Origin: Cladorrhinum sp. PSN259
Taxonomy: Eukaryota; Ascomycota; Sordariomycetes; Sordariales; Podosporaceae
Assembly (NCBI GenBank): GCA_033725935.1
Contig: MU867081.1
Location: 62,001 to 126,000, forward strand
Length of the DNA stretch: 64,000 nucleotides
Reading direction: 5' to 3'
Position numbers and translations under genes: made by a program. The notes under the pieces were generated by a model. It was not told the origin of the DNA and made no database searches. It was given only the letters and a program-made list of their open reading frames with translations. Below are positions 39,799-53,034 of this stretch, piece by piece. Positions within the stretch are counted from its first letter, which is position 1, and each line of letters opens with the position of its first letter.

Positions 39799-40854
39799 AT
39801 GGCTCCTCGCATACCACCCCGCGGCGTCTGGGTCCCCGTCCCAACATTCTTTCAGGACCCCGCAGGACCCAGCTTAACTAGCTCCGCCCAACCGGCCGTG
39901 AACCTAGACCACCAAGTCGCCCACGCCGTTCAACTGGCCGAGGATGGCATCACAGGGCTCGTTTTACTGGGATCATCCGGAGAGGCAGTCCACTTGTCCC
40001 GCCAGGAGAGAGCTGCCCTGGTCCGAGCCGTCCGCGATGGACTCGAGGGTGCCGATCCGCCTCACAAGAACTACCCGATCATGGCCGGCGTCTTGACCAA
40101 CGGCATTGACGAGACGATTCAACAACTTGAGGACTTTGCCGACGCGGGAGCTGACTGGGGGCTGGTCCTTGTGCCAGGGTACTTCGGTGGTGGTGTCACG
40201 CAGGACGGAATCGTGCAGTACTTTTCAATCCTTGCAGAGAGGAGCAGGATTCCATTGCTGGTCTACAACTATCCTGGAGTGACGAATGGAGTGACGGTGT
40301 TGCCTGAGACCTATCGGAGGCTGGCTGCCATAGAGGGTGTGGTGGGTTGTAAGATGTAAGTTTCCCTTTTATCATCGCTTTGAGGGGATATGAATGAGCT
40401 CACGAATAATCCTCACAGGTCCCACGGCAATGTCTCGCACCACATCCAAGTGTCCCTCGATCCCGATATCAACCAGGATACGTTTAGGGTATTCAGCGGG
40501 TTCGGCCAACAACTGGGACCCATCGTGCTGTTTGGCGCCGCCGGAGTGATTGACGGGCTATCGGCCTTCTACCCCAAGACTGTCGTCCGGCTGTTCGACG
40601 TCCTGAATAAAGGCCCTCACGATGAAAAGGCAAAGAGTCAGATCGCTACTCTGCAGTACATTGTCAGCAGGGCAGAGGAGTTCATTGTCAGGTACGGGAT
40701 TGCCGCCATCAAGGAAGGCGTGTTCAGAGTCAAGGGATTCGGAACTCCGGCCGGTGTGCGACCGCCTCTGGTAGGGAGGTTGAAGGAGGAGGAGTGGCAA
40801 AAGGCCAGGGATGATTTTTTGCTGGGGATCGAGGCGTTTGAGAACTCTTTGTGA
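39799..40854 (+). CDS. Dihydrodipicolinate synthase/HOGA-family aldolase
   Basis: Two exons (39799-40355, 40419-40854; 63-nt intron) give 330 residues, the normal size. The TIM-barrel family motifs are present: LGSSGEAVHLS (the GxxGE carbonyl-binding loop), the catalytic Tyr in LLVYNYPGV and the Schiff-base Lys185 in VGCKM, next to the splice. Fungi make lysine by the alpha-aminoadipate route and do not need DHDPS. Fungal members are therefore more likely 4-hydroxy-2-oxoglutarate aldolases or keto-deoxy-sugar-acid aldolases (for example in galacturonate or hydroxyproline breakdown). The substrate cannot be fixed from sequence. The open frame extends 345 bases upstream, but residues before MAPRIPPRGVW are unlike the family. 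Confidence 0.92.
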
Positions 40855-41717
40855 CGGGCCCATGCCTCATCCAAGGAGATTATCGCAGCAACAAGATGAG
40901 CTTTGTGCAAGTGCATAACAGCAGAAACAAACACCACAACATCAACAAACTGCATAGTGTAGCCTGCCCGGCTAGCTCAATCGGTAGAGCGTGAGACTCT
41001 TATATATCAGGAGTTCTCCGATTTAAATCTCAAGGTTGTGGGTTCGACCCCCACGTCGGGCTCAATTCCCGTCTTCGAATGACTCAAGATTGTATTTTTT
41101 TTTGGATTTCAAACATTTTTACTTTACGTTGTGTGGATGTAGTATTGTGGATGTTTTTGGCTTTGCTTTCGTTGGCAAGGTTTTCCATGTTTATGGGTGG
41201 AGGATAATGAGGTTGTTGTGGGTCAATACAAAAGGGGCGAGCAAAAGCTTATTTATGCAGAAATTAAGTGAATAAGAAGTTGTGCAAGTTGTATTAATTG
41301 AGGGGGAAAAATACCTGTTTATGAAACTTTTTGGAGAGGTTTTATTTATTTATTTATTTTATTTTTTTCGTTCTTGAGGAGGACAAAAGAAGAAGCAGGG
41401 CCAGGAATTGTAGGGTATTATTGCCTCACTTATACCAGTGCTACCTAAAACGGATTCTGTAGGCGTCTGTTTTGGCCGAAAGAACTTTATGAGGGCCCTG
41501 ACGAGGCATTGGTCTGCGTTGGAACGTAGTTATGATTGGTAAACAGTGATTGATAGGAGGAGTTGCTCTGTAATGGAGGAAGGATGTCGGTACGCACGGA
41601 ACTGAGCCATTGGAAGAAGAAATCCCAGTGCATGACTATACTATAAACATACAATATCTCCAGCTCTCTCATAGCAAACTACTTTCTCTCTCTATCTCTC
41701 TCTCTTTTTCGAAATGA
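40855..41717. other. Intergenic region containing a tRNA gene
   Basis: Apart from the tRNA at 40966-41062 it holds a (TTTA)n tract near 41340-41362 and a CT-rich tract near 41684-41708. No protein gene is supported. Confidence 0.65.
40966..41062 (+). tRNA. tRNA-Lys (anticodon CUU) with a 24-nt intron
   Basis: Acceptor stem GCCCGGC pairs with GTCGGGC (one G-U pair), with discriminator T at 41062. The D-arm box GCTCAATCGGTAGAGC and T-loop GGTTCGACCCCC are canonical. The anticodon stem TGAGA/TCTCA encloses loop C-T-CTT-A-A, anticodon at 40999-41001. The intron occupies 41003-41026, directly after position 37, the standard eukaryotic site. Confidence 0.96.
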
Positions 41718-43683
41718 TTACCGCGCTGCGTCCAAAGCATCCACGACCCTCTGTCTCACCCAATCCCGCTTCTCAACCCCAAAACTGATCCTCACCAAGT
41801 TCTTTATGACTCCATGCGATGCGGCCCAGTCGAGCTCTTTGTAATGTGCCAAGATGGTATATGGACAGCACAAGGTGAAATTGGTCCCCAAACTCGGCCC
41901 CTTGGCCACATCAAACGCGTCATGGAAAGTGACAGCCTGCACGTCGGTGCCGAACTCGATGCTCATCAAAAACCCATACCCTGCTCCTTTCTTTTTATAC
42001 TGTTCATAATAGACCTGGGTGTCGCTGCCCTTTGGATAGTAGACCGTCCTGACCGCCGGGTTTTTCCGGAAGACCTCAAGCATGGCTTCAGCATTATTGC
42101 TTGCCTTGAAGACACGGTCCGCGAAGTCCCTTGAGTTTCTCTCCATTACTATCATGTCCTGGCCAAAGTAAGCGTTCTTGTCTGTTATCGTCTTGAGCTT
42201 CTCCCGAATATAGTCGCTTCTGTCGGGAGATCTTCGCGGGTTGATAACAACGGAACCGCCCATGACGTTGCAGCCACCACTAAACATCTTTGTCATGCTC
42301 GTACAGATGGCATCGCAGTGATCTAGGAGGCTTAGAGCGGCTGATGTTCCAATGGTGTCGTCGACCACTAGCTTGAAGTCATACGTGAGGCTCATTTCCC
42401 GTAGACGAAGGAGGTCGGGGGACCGTAACAGCGGGTTGCTTGGAAACTCGGTAAATACGGCGCAATACTTTGTGCCAGATCGAAGCTGCTTTTCGAACAA
42501 ATCCAATTCATCGTAGCGCACAATGGTAACGTGGTTCTCTCCTATAACGAGCTGGAGAAGCTTGATAGTATCGACATATAAGAAGCCGAAAACAGCAACA
42601 ATGGGGTTCTGGACCCCGTTGACGACTGCTTGGATGGCTGCTGCGATTGCTGTCATGCCGGTAGGATACAAAAACACGTCCTTGTCGGGGTCAACAGTGC
42701 GGACCTCAGCGTTATGCTTATCCTCTCTAGAGGAATCGCTGTTGGAACAGTCGCCATCGGCATTAGGGGTGGGAGCGCGATGGCAGTAGCAGTCAGCGCT
42801 GGCTGCGATTCTCCATCTCAGAGCTCTCTCGGCAGTCTTGACGTCGTTCAAGTAGCCTTCCTGATTTCGAGGCAGTTCGATGAAGGCCTTGTTCTGCTGA
42901 CAGAGGGCACAATTAAGAGACGGTGAAACCTCCTCGCGATACGGGTACGGCTTGCAATGCTTGGACGGTGGGCGCTTTTGCTGTGGTAGCTCTGGCGGAG
43001 TCCAGCTACAAAGATTGGGGCGCCGAGGAGGACTCTGTGGTGTAAGGGCCGTAGATGGGCTGCTTCCAGTCTTGTGCAGCAACGGGGCACACTCCAACCA
43101 GTACATGGCACGTCTGGTCGAGATGGCGTACCCGCTGTGTTGAATGAGCTTTCGGGCCTTGTCTGTCAAGTCGGTTGGGAAAGATACGATGAAGAGATAG
43201 TCTTCTCCACTAGGTGTCAGTTTGGCAGCGTCCTCACGCGACAAGTCTGGCCGAAGTCGAGTGGTTCCCCCGTACCACTGGACAAGATGTAACTGGAATC
43301 GACTGTCAAAGGGGACGGCATCTTTCCGCATGTACTTAGCAAACCAGTTGGCATACGCGATCGAGGCAAAGGCCAGGGCTCCGGTGCCGTCCGCTGCTGG
43401 GGTCGAGACAAGGGACAACAATTCTTGTGACAGCTTGGTTACGACTCGAGGGATGAAGAATCGTGGATAACCCGTGTTCATCACTTGCAGGATGTCCGGC
43501 TCGCGCTCAGCCCAGCGTATATTGTCTCTCCATGTAGGTAGATAGACACTGACCGCCTGCAGGATTTGGTTAGAGACTCGGAGGCATTGAATGCTGTGAC
43601 ATCAGGCTGGTAGTATTAGTGCTTACATGGTGGTCGCCTTTTGGCAGAGGGTCACCCAAGGAAAGCTTTTCCGGTGCCTCCAT
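41718..43683 (-). CDS. Cystathionine gamma-synthase-like PLP enzyme (STR2/YML082W group)
   Basis: Two exons (43683-43627, 43556-41718; 70-nt intron) give 631 residues. The short first exon supplies MEAPEKLSLGDPLPKGDHH, joined to AVSVYLPTWRDN and NTGYPRFFIPR, the characteristic start of the long fungal cystathionine gamma-synthase group. The PLP-dependent Cys/Met-metabolism domain is in the second half, with the cofactor lysine near residue 442 in SMTKMFSGGCNVMGG and the Asp of LVVDDT. An insertion at about 190-320 is Pro- and Cys-rich (CALCQQNK, SADCYCHRAP). Family members condense O-acetyl- or O-succinyl-homoserine with cysteine to cystathionine for methionine synthesis. Some YML082W/YLL058W relatives have uncertain substrates, so the exact reaction is inferred. 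Confidence 0.9.
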
Positions 43684-46600
43684 TGAAGTGATGGTATTGA
43701 AATCTGTGATGGTTTCAGATGCTTGCGGTTCTCGATTGGAATTTTTATTTTGACGTTGCGGTTCCAGTTCAGAATGGGTATTGTTGGGACATAAAAGTCT
43801 TCCGAAACGGCGGTGAAGGTGGTGGAAGGGATGTGAGCAAACCACAAAAAGCGGTGTCTGGTTTCAGCTTTCTAGGTTCGTCTGATGTGTCAAATGTGCT
43901 TTCCTTTATACACGATGCATGACATCACGCTGAGGAAAGATTGTGGAGTTTTATTGGTGCCATCATCTTCGATCGCGTTAGCTCTAGGCTGATAAGAGCC
44001 TAGGCCATTCCCCTTCTCAAGACGTGGCTGATTATAAGCCAGCTGAACTCCCAGAGTAGACAGGAGCATTTTGAAAATAAGGCAAGGGGAGTGAAGTGGA
44101 CGAAGGAAACTTTGTGCCCTCAATGGTCCGGATAGTGCACTCTGGTCTAGACAGCTTTTCTCGCCCAAAATTTTTGAAAGGACTCTCTTTGAACACTCGG
44201 ATGGTATGCTTATAAGTCTTCTCAGTATCCTTTCCAGCTTCAGCACAAAATTGGAAGGATTCTTGTATTGCTGTGATGCTCGGGCAATCTCTGAACAGCC
44301 GTCAAATCACTCACCATGGCTCGTGAATGATTCAAGTCCACCAAGTGTCTCCAGAGGCAGAAGCCAATGTGAAAGTGATTGCGCGTCTCAATGCCGGTTA
44401 CAAGGTGGAGGTTGCAGCTGGGTGGAATTGGGAGATAAAGAGTCGCTCTCAAGATCTCAACCAAGATCTTGAATGGACTCGGGATCTCGGATGAAGAAAG
44501 CATCACTCAGAGCTTAGAAAGTATCAAGTGCAGACATTACGGTTATGAGAAAAGTGATATTCAAGGCTTTGGGCTTGCCAAGTTATTGTAAAGTCAAAAT
44601 GGCACCACAAACTGGAAGAAATTACAACAGACCGCTTAGGTCGCTCATTACTTTCCTGTTTGAAGCAATGAAGAGAACCAGCTGTATTGTGGTATGAAAG
44701 TGCCACCAGTGAGACGGGGCAAAAAGAGGCATGTTGAGGTCGAGTGTCATGTATTGTTTCTCTTCAACGGCACAGGTGACGTTGTCGGGACGGTCCGGTG
44801 AAAGTACAATGGGAGAAGGGAAAAAAAAGTGCGACATCGAAAATTTGAATCTGGACGCCCCGCAAAAAGGCATCGGCGAGATGACACTACCTGGCCTGCC
44901 AGGAGTTTACAACTACGCTAACAGGACAGTCAATGTCATATCGCCGATGCCGATGTTCGGTCCAGGGAGCAGAGACTATAGGCTCAGGTTCTGTTCTTGA
45001 GGGGGTACGGTGGCATGGACTCCCTTGGAGAGCCCGCTCCTTCCTTTGCAATCTGTCTTGAGTCTGTGTGCAGCCTTGAACACTGGGGTTGTATTTTTCA
45101 GTGAACAGAGGGCCTAGAGCCCACATTATTCCTGGTCGGTCTCGATTCGTCTCTGTCATGGGAGCTTTAGGTGGACACGCATTCCAGTCCTCACTGTGAA
45201 ACCTGGAACCTCCACTGAATATCCGAACACCCTCGAACCCAGCCACATAGATCGGCCATATCAGCATGACCATTACATTGCCCCTCCGATCGGTACTGTT
45301 AGCATACCACAGCACAATTTTTATCAAGAAACCTACCTGTCCAACCGTAAGTGTGATCCAAATAGGCCCGCCAGTTCGATGACGTTGGCTTTACTCTTTC
45401 TTCCACATAGCTAACGCTATGTTACTGGCCGAGTCTTCTAGGTTGTCTCTGCAAGGATTTTCCTTATCACAGCCTGCCTACCACTACCAGAAACCTGAAT
45501 CACTCCGGCGTCGTCATTCCCCACAAGACCTCGTTCCGATCACTTACAAAGACACAGCTTCCAGTTCGGGTCAAGTCGGAGCTGCCCTTCAATAACGACG
45601 CAGATTGGATACAGCTCGTGTTAACAGCTGCATCTCATCGGGCCGAGGAACAATATCAACAGGCGTATGGGTGATCACGGGTGTTCCAGTCAGAGGCGCA
45701 GCAGATGATGGTACACTACATTAGGAACTCTACCGGGAATTCGCCTGTGGGGTTGTTGGGCACCGCGGAGCCTACGGCCAAACGACAAGATCAACAATGG
45801 TGTGGTGATATGGAGGACAAAATCTTGTCCTACATTAACGCAGAGCACATGGATCACCGCTCCGTCTCTTGGCTTCAAGGAGTCTGGAATCTCGACTTTT
45901 CCCCTGGTGATCATCGAGCAGGTTGTGTCAACGATTTCGTCTCACCCGAGACTTCCAGCGTTTCTTTTGCCCGCGTTTATCCTCCATCAGCATTGCCGCC
46001 GATCGTCGGTCATCTTTGCCATCTACCCCTGCATCGCGGCAGTTGTGTTGACAGCGGCAAAGCCTAATCGTCCACGGCCCAGGCAACACCAAGACGATGG
46101 TTCAGGAACAAACCCTCCCAATTCACCGCTCGCCCCCTATTTACAACTAGACTAGTGTATATTACACCAGGTGGGATGCAATCCATTTCGCCCAACCCCG
46201 CGCGCTTGCTCAAACAGCCATCCTTGCTCGATGCTCAGGCTATGTTGGTGGAAAGCTCCGTCTTATAGGGCATGAGCCCATCACCAGAAAAAGTCCCGAT
46301 CGAGATGGGATTGGCACGTGCTTTACTCGGCCCTTTTCTCAGCTCATATCAGCCCTAGCTCAGCTTCGGCTAATATCTGGACGCCGGCCGCAGTAGTTGC
46401 CCTCTTCTCGAATCTCTCGATCTCGATGAAACTTGTCGATCCACCCCCCTGTCCGGGACTGGCAGTTGGTTTCTCGAACAATACACGGCTGGGCTATTTC
46501 TTTACTCGAGTGTGGGTTTCTGTCCGCTAAAAAATCTACTCCCGTGGTCTTCCACGTGTCACAGCGTGGAGGTGGCAGAGTGCGCCTTGAAATCCGGGGT

Positions 46601-47502
46601 TAATATGGATAATCTGGGGCTCAATGGGCAGATGCGGCATTTGGCCTCCAGGACGGAGGAAGAAGCACCTCGACGTCACGGGGAGCGGCAAACCTGCAAG
46701 CCTGCACACACGGCAAGTTTTGTGTGTGGTGGTCTGCCATCTTTGCATCTGTTGTGACTGCACGAGTCTGGGGAACGGGCGGTACGGAAAATAATAATTT
46801 CGCTTCCAATATGGTCCTGACAAGGCTTGGAACATAACCTGATTGGGATTACCGGTGATGCGGGCAGCTCAAGCGGCAGATGGGTCACTTACCCCAACTG
46901 GACGAAACATGGCATCATCCCATGTTTTTTTTCTCTCTCACCTCCTCCCTACCCAACTTCCCCACAACTCCACAGATGCTGTTCGGAACGAACAGGTTGG
47001 GTGTCATGTATGTACCCCAGTACCCCAGATGGCACCCCATGTTTTGAAGCGCGGCAAATCTGGCCGCGGCTTGACTAGCTCGCATTCTTGCATAAGGTAG
47101 CAGTTTATTTGGCGAGGATGTTTTTATTCGTCCTTGGCACCATCTTCGGTATATCCACTTTCCCAACTTGGCCCTGTTCCATGCCCTTCCAACTGATCCA
47201 GTGCCATGACGGAGGTTTAAACCGTCCTTCCAGCCCAGTCATCTCGTTCCTGTCTTGAAGAGACGAGACCGGATGTCATCAATGATCGAGAGGAGCAGCC
47301 AGCCCCGGGTTCCAACCCAGACCAAGACCAATCCCCTTGCGCGATAGGCCTTGGCCCTCACTGTCTCTGACATTTATATCTTTGACGCTTGGGTCGTTGG
47401 AACCCCAACTACATTGCGGCTCTGCTCTTCTTCTCTCCCCCAGGGTTGCATTCATTCTTCTTGTTCATTCTTCATTTTGTTTGCGTGTGTGGTGTGACCG
47501 AC
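43684..47502. other. 3.8-kb gene-poor region
   Basis: I looked on both strands for spliced genes and found none. Open frames of 70-146 codons (for example 44887-45327 minus, 45681-46067 plus and 45802-46155 plus) have no domains and no splice-supported extensions. The first 400 bases are the promoter of the PLP enzyme. The last 200 are the leader of the TmpA-like gene, pyrimidine-rich with a short upstream open frame in phase with the main start (47389). Confidence 0.5.
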
Positions 47503-49399
47503 ATGGCTCCCTCAACATGGACTCATGGCAACGACGCCGAGAAGGGCCTGTACGACAAGCACGAGCACAGCGATGACAGCCTCCCCACCTCACCACCCGT
47601 CGCCCACATCGAAGATGTCAAGAAGGATATGCAGATCATCGAGTCCTACTCGACGGCCCCCGGCGTGTCCCCCATCCATGAGGGCATCACACCAGACAAG
47701 GAACTCGTTCCAGCACCGGCGCCGGTAGCTGCCCCAAAGAAGCCGGCGGCAAAGCCAAAGGTGAAATACAGCAAATGGATTCTCTGGTGCCTCTGGTTCA
47801 ACACTTACCGAAAGTTGTTTACTTTCGTCACCATGTTCAACCTCACCGGTATCATCCTGGCTGCTCTGGGCAAATTCACTTATGCGCAGGACCACCTTGG
47901 CGCTCTCGTCTTGGGCAACCTTCTGTGCGCGGTCTTGTTCAGGAATGAGCTCTTCCTGCGAGTTCTCTACGTGGTTGCCATCTATGGGCTTCGAAGCGTA
48001 AGTACCCTCAATCATGTGCAAAATCAGGCAATAATTCTGACAAAAGTAATGTCTCAGTGGGCTCCTCTCAAGATCAAGCTTGGCGCGACTTCCATCCTTC
48101 AGCATGTCGGCGGTATCCACTCTGGCTGCGCACTTTCAGGGGCTGCGTAAGATATCTTCCCCGTCGAAGATTCCCAAAGTCAACACTGACACCATATCCA
48201 GTTGGCTCATATACAAGATCGTCGACATTATTCGATACCGCGCCGTCCAGCACAAGGCCGTCATTGCCACAGGTATCATCACTAACGTTATGGTCATTAT
48301 TTCCGTTTTAAGTGCCTTCCCCTGGGTCCGAAAGTCAGTTACTCCCTTTCACCACACATGGCTCTTTTCAGCAAAACTGACCTGTACCCAGTAACCACCA
48401 CAACATCTTCGAGCGCCACCACCGTTTCATCGGCTGGCTCGGTCTCGCTACCACCTGGATCTTTGTCATTCTCGGCAACACCTACGACATCAAGCTCGGC
48501 GAGTGGAGGCACGATTCCAATTCTCTGCTGAGCGCCCAGGAGCTGTGGTTTGCGGTCTTCATGACCATCTTTATCATGATCCCCTGGGTCACTCTTCGCG
48601 AGGTCCCTGTTGAGGTTGAGATTGTATGTTTGAGCTATGCCAACTATTATGAGGTCTGTTGTACTAACAGTGCATACAGCCATCTCCCCGCGTCGCCGTC
48701 CTCCGCTTCGACCGCGGCATGCAGCAAGGTCTCCTCGGCCGCATCTCCCGCACCTCCATCATGGAGTATCACGCCTTCGGTATCATCTCTGAAGGCCGCA
48801 AGACCAAGTACCACTACATGATCTGCGGCGTACAAGGCGACTTCACACAGGAGCTGGTCAACAACCCACCCAGGACAGTTTGGACTCGTGAACTCAAGTT
48901 CGGTATGTTTCCCATTATTTTGGGCACTTTCCTTCAAATCCCCACTAATACATATCCCAGCCGGCGTCGGCCACGCCTCAGCAATGTTCAAGCGCGGCAT
49001 CCGCATCTGCACCGGTACCGGAATTGGCGCGGCCCTCTCGACATGCATCCAATCTCCCAATTGGTTTTTAATCTGGATCGGCTCTGACCAGGAAAAGGTC
49101 TTTGGACCAACCATCAGCGGACTTATTCATAACAACATCGAGCCGGAAAGGATGATCCTGTGGGATTCCAAGAAGCGGGGAGGAAGACCAGACACAGTGA
49201 AGCTGCTGAAGGAGGTGTACGACAGTTTTGGAGCCGAGGTTATTTTTATTACTTCAAACAAGCAGGGTAATGATGAGATGATGAGGGGCTGCAGGGCTGG
49301 TAAGTCTATTTCTCGGAATAAAATGTTGGTATGGACCGTGGTACTAATTCTTTGTGTGCAGCTGGCATGCACGCCTTTGGCACTCTTTGGGACTTTTAG
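47503..49399 (+). CDS. TmpA-like integral membrane protein (putative flavoprotein)
   Basis: Seven exons: 47503-47997, 48058-48146, 48202-48333, 48392-48623, 48680-48902, 48961-49299 and 49362-49399. The introns are 55-62 nt, and the exons give 515 residues. A polar N-tail of about 90 residues precedes several membrane segments (LFTFVTMFNLTGIILAALG, VIATGIITNVMVIISVLSA and a helix with FIGWLGLATTWIFVILG). A cytosolic part follows, with HASAMFKRGIRICTGTGIGA and a Rossmann-like end with TVKLLKEVYDSFGAEVIFIT. This resembles the fungal TmpA group of ferric-reductase-related membrane flavoproteins, in which Aspergillus TmpA influences asexual sporulation. The nucleotide-binding role is inferred; no haem-binding His pair arrangement was confirmed. 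All six splices are GT-AG and phase-consistent. Confidence 0.75.
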
Positions 49400-52300
49400 G
49401 TGTTGAAAGAGGATGTTGTCGGTTCGTTAAGGCTTGCGAGGCCTTCTTTGTTGGTGGATTGGATGTACATAAGGATGATTCAGCATGATGGAAATCATGT
49501 TGGGCGGCAGGCAGGGATGGGATTGGATGGGTTCATTTGGAGTTCTTTTTCTGTTTTGTCTGCTTTTTCTTTTGTTTTTATAAAGCAACTTCAAAGAGTT
49601 GCTGCATGTTGGATGAGTAGAGCCACTCTCCTTCTTGTGTTCATAGGCCATTTGCATTGTTTGGATGGGGGTAGATGTCGAGATAAAGTCGTCAAGGTTG
49701 AGTGTCGGATAGCATTTGGAGAGTAGACGGGTGCATAATTCGAATTCAATATTCTTATTACGGCTTTAGGTGCATGTGTAACTTTTGTGATCTTTTATTT
49801 CCATTCTCGCTGGATAAACTGTGGTGTTGAGCGTGGCCATGTTGATGTTCCAGCTTCCCACATCCAACCCCAACCCTGATGTACCCCCACTCGTTCTCCC
49901 CCTCCCCTTGCAGGTTGTTTACCTTTCAACCCCTGAAATCTCAACATGCAACCAGTTCCATGTCTCTGATATCGCCTGGACAATTTTGTCCCCATCTCGA
50001 TGATCTCAATGATGATCATCTTGTGATTTCTCCTTCAAATAACGGCCTCCAAATACCTCACCGCCACACGGCACGGCCCTGAACCCCGTCGAAATACTCT
50101 TTCTCTTGTCGAACCCCACTTTACGGATTGTTCGTCAAGCTGAAGCCGTTAGCGAAAGGGCAAAGGGACGTCGCCATGGCGCCAAATGCCCAGAAATGGA
50201 ATGGATTCCCCTCCCCCATCCATCCCGCACTCTTTCTCTTTTTCGCGGCCCGACTGGCTCCGGGATGGCAAAAAACGGCAATTCGAATTTGTGCCTGCAC
50301 TTTCTAGTGCTGAACATAAATGGGGTTTCTTATGGTGTTAGTAGGGCTGTGTCAGGGTTTCATTTCTTGTCATTTGTTCGTTCGGCGGCATTCCGCCCGT
50401 CCAAATGCACGAACTGTCAGAGAGGTTTGGTACAGCAATGGCTTTCGGGCCGTGAGTGCAACCAACCCCCCATACCCCAATGGATTGTTCTGGCCCTGCG
50501 GCAACCCAACAAGGAAAAGGCAGACTTGAGAGAGTCTGTCACAGTTCTCCAACACGTGGGGTATCATTTCATGGATGCTCCCCCCCGTCGATCACTTATT
50601 CCAGAAAGAATGACGGCGGATGCAGTCCGAGGCTGTGGCATGATTCGGATCTCAGGACCCGACAACCAGGTCGAGTTTTGGAGAGAACGGCATGTTCAAG
50701 CTTTTTTTTGTGTGTGTGCATGTGTGAGTGAAGAAAACTTTGATTTTTTGGAGATGATGGAACGTGGTCACAACGTCACAGTAACGATCAGTCCAAGTTT
50801 AATCGTTCTTGGCATTCTCTGCCAAGAAGCCACTGGTTCTGTGAGATCTTTTTTAACCCAGGACATTTTGAGATCTCAACGCACGGACCATATCTCAACG
50901 GTCGACGGCGTTGAAGACAAGATTCTACCAAGCCGATCCTCGTGGATTTTACTCCTCAAAAAATCCACCGTGATTCAAATCATTCGGAGCCTTTATTTTT
51001 GGGTATCATTCGGCGCCACTAAAGATGCCTTTTTTGTGTTGTTTTGATAACTGATAAAGCATGAACCCAAACAGGAAATACGAGGGGAAAGCAAAACACG
51101 CGAGATCTTGGCAACAACACCTCATCGAGATCACCACTTTTTCATCTTCACATAGAATTGCAAGCACCTGTGTATAGTCTAAAACACATGACATCACAAA
51201 AACAAAACAACTCGTATAAGTTTTCTCAACCACAAGACCAACACCAAAAACACCTCGCACACCTATCTCGATTCCCAATTCGGCCCGTAAAAGTGACAAC
51301 AATTCCCCTTTCGGCCCGCCAGAAAAAGAACGACCGTGACATGATAACACTTTGATCCACAACGCAACACACCCACCCACATTCTTTTTCTTACCCCTCC
51401 AGATCCTCCTGCCCCTCAACACCATCTCTAGGTATCTTACGGAATACCTTTTTTGACTTTGACTCCGAGAGGATTGCTTCAAAAGTTCACACGTGCAATG
51501 CGATCGCCATCCCGAACTTACGATTCCTTGCAGATTATTGCTCTGTAAAAAAATGCAAGTCTGCCTAAACCAAATACCAAACCCCCGCGATGAATGAGGC
51601 AGTGTAGGTACGTGACTTGTACGTGACATGTTCCAAAATCAATAGCACCCAGTGCGTGACACGATACATACGACCCGAACTTGAACCGAAAGCAATGCCC
51701 CCTGGCCTGCCTGCCCTGCCTGCCTGTCGTTGCTTATCTTTTGTCTTTGTTTCCTTCTTTTCGTAGTAAAAAAAGTTGTCAATTGACGTCATTAAGTGAC
51801 TCTGATATCTGTCTCTTTTGCATGCAGATGGATGGGTCTCGGAATGGAGGTCTGCCCGTGTGTGGACATGTTTCCAAGTTTCCAGTCAAAGTAGGCTGTG
51901 CTCGCAGTGCCAAGTCGCAGGGTCACACGTTGACGGAAGCCCTGATGATGAGCTGAAGGGAAGGCATCAGGCTGCCATCCTATGCTTTTCTGAGAATTCC
52001 TCAAGCTTGACAGAGATAAAGAGTAGGCGCGCGGCTCAGAAAGGTTGTGCAAAAATTGCCGCCTGAATAAACAAGGTTAGAAATAAGGGACAAGGAGTGG
52101 AGGAAAGTGGATGGGTAATAAGTTACATGATTTTTTGTCTGGCGTTTGATAAAGAGGGCCCTTCGTCTTGTTGACATAAGAAAAGTTGATTGCGGGATGA
52201 TTTTGGCGGCATATAGGAAGTCCCTTCAATTTTTGGGAGGGTTTTCATGTGGGTCAAATGGGCTCCATGTTGTTTTTGTGGGAAAGGGGAATTGACGGGC

Positions 52301-52641
52301 CGGCGGGCCGGTGGGGAGTGAGGCCGGAAGGGTGACCCTCGAGTTTCTTGGGGCCGGAGGGATCCAAGATGATGATGATGATGATGGGGGAAGCTAGTGG
52401 GGGTGGTTCATGTGATGATGATCGTGTGAGGATTTTGATGAGGCGGTTGATTATGGCGTGGGTGGATAAAGTGTATGGTTATCAAGACCAAAGTTTGATG
52501 GATCTATTGCCGTGGTTGTTGATGGCGATTGAGGCCTGTATTATATGGTGACAGCATTGATTATGGTATGAGAAACGGGTCTAGGTTGTCATACAATCGA
52601 TTTGTCCCTGAAATTTCAGGATCTGAGACGGGAAGCCACTG
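49400..52641. other. 3.2-kb gene-poor region between TmpA-like and NACHT genes
   Basis: No gene is supported. A 313-codon open frame (50106-51047) begins with a non-ATG codon and shows no domain, signal or splice partner. A 207-codon minus-strand frame (51006-51629) is likewise featureless. Short repeats include CCTGCCTG near 51702-51724 and (GATGAT)n near 52369-52386. Confidence 0.5.
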
Positions 52642-53034
52642 TTAACTTGAAGGATGCGGATACCCCTCTTGGCCGTAAGGCTCATACGTCCAGCCCTTCG
52701 GCGGTGAGGAATTGGAATTTGTGTGAACCCCATAGTCTTGCTGATCGTTTGCGACTGCGTTGTCAGCTGAATTGTCGTTCTGTTGGGTGCCAGCTGCCTT
52801 CGGAAGACTCCCAAATTCTCCATCCACCGTCGAGAGCACCTCACGCCTCGAATGATTTGCCGCGGTGGAAGATTGCCCTTGTAACCCTGGTTGTCCTGTC
52901 CATGTTGCACGATTAACATCATGGGTCCGAATTTGCTCGTCTGCCTTTGCAGTTGGAATGTTCGAGATACTACTCCACGGCAGTGACATTCCAAATCCAA
53001 CCCAGGGCCTGTTGAGATCGGCAAATTCGCTGGC
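52642..53034 (-). other. Open in-frame extension after the NACHT-C2H2 stop codon
   Basis: Directly after the TGA at 53037-53035 the same frame stays open for 130 codons to a TAA at 52642. The translation is polar, with Asn/Gln/Ser-rich and Pro/Gly/Tyr stretches (SSPPKGWTYEPYGQEGYPH), like the disordered C-tails of large fungal proteins. It could be a readthrough extension, the remnant of a longer ancestral protein truncated by a nonsense change, or chance. No convincing intron removes the TGA. Confidence 0.45.

Noticed and set aside
45681..46155. Possible relic gene in overlapping frames near 45.7-46.2 kb
   Set aside because: I tried joining the frames by splice sites and found no coherent protein or family motif.
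50106..51047. 313-codon open frame in the gene-poor region
   Set aside because: It begins with a non-ATG codon, contains low-complexity stretches, and has no domain, signal peptide or splice partner. It is treated as chance.
51006..51629. 207-codon minus-strand open frame
   Set aside because: No recognisable domain, unusual Cys/Ser-rich composition, and overlap with the preceding chance frame.
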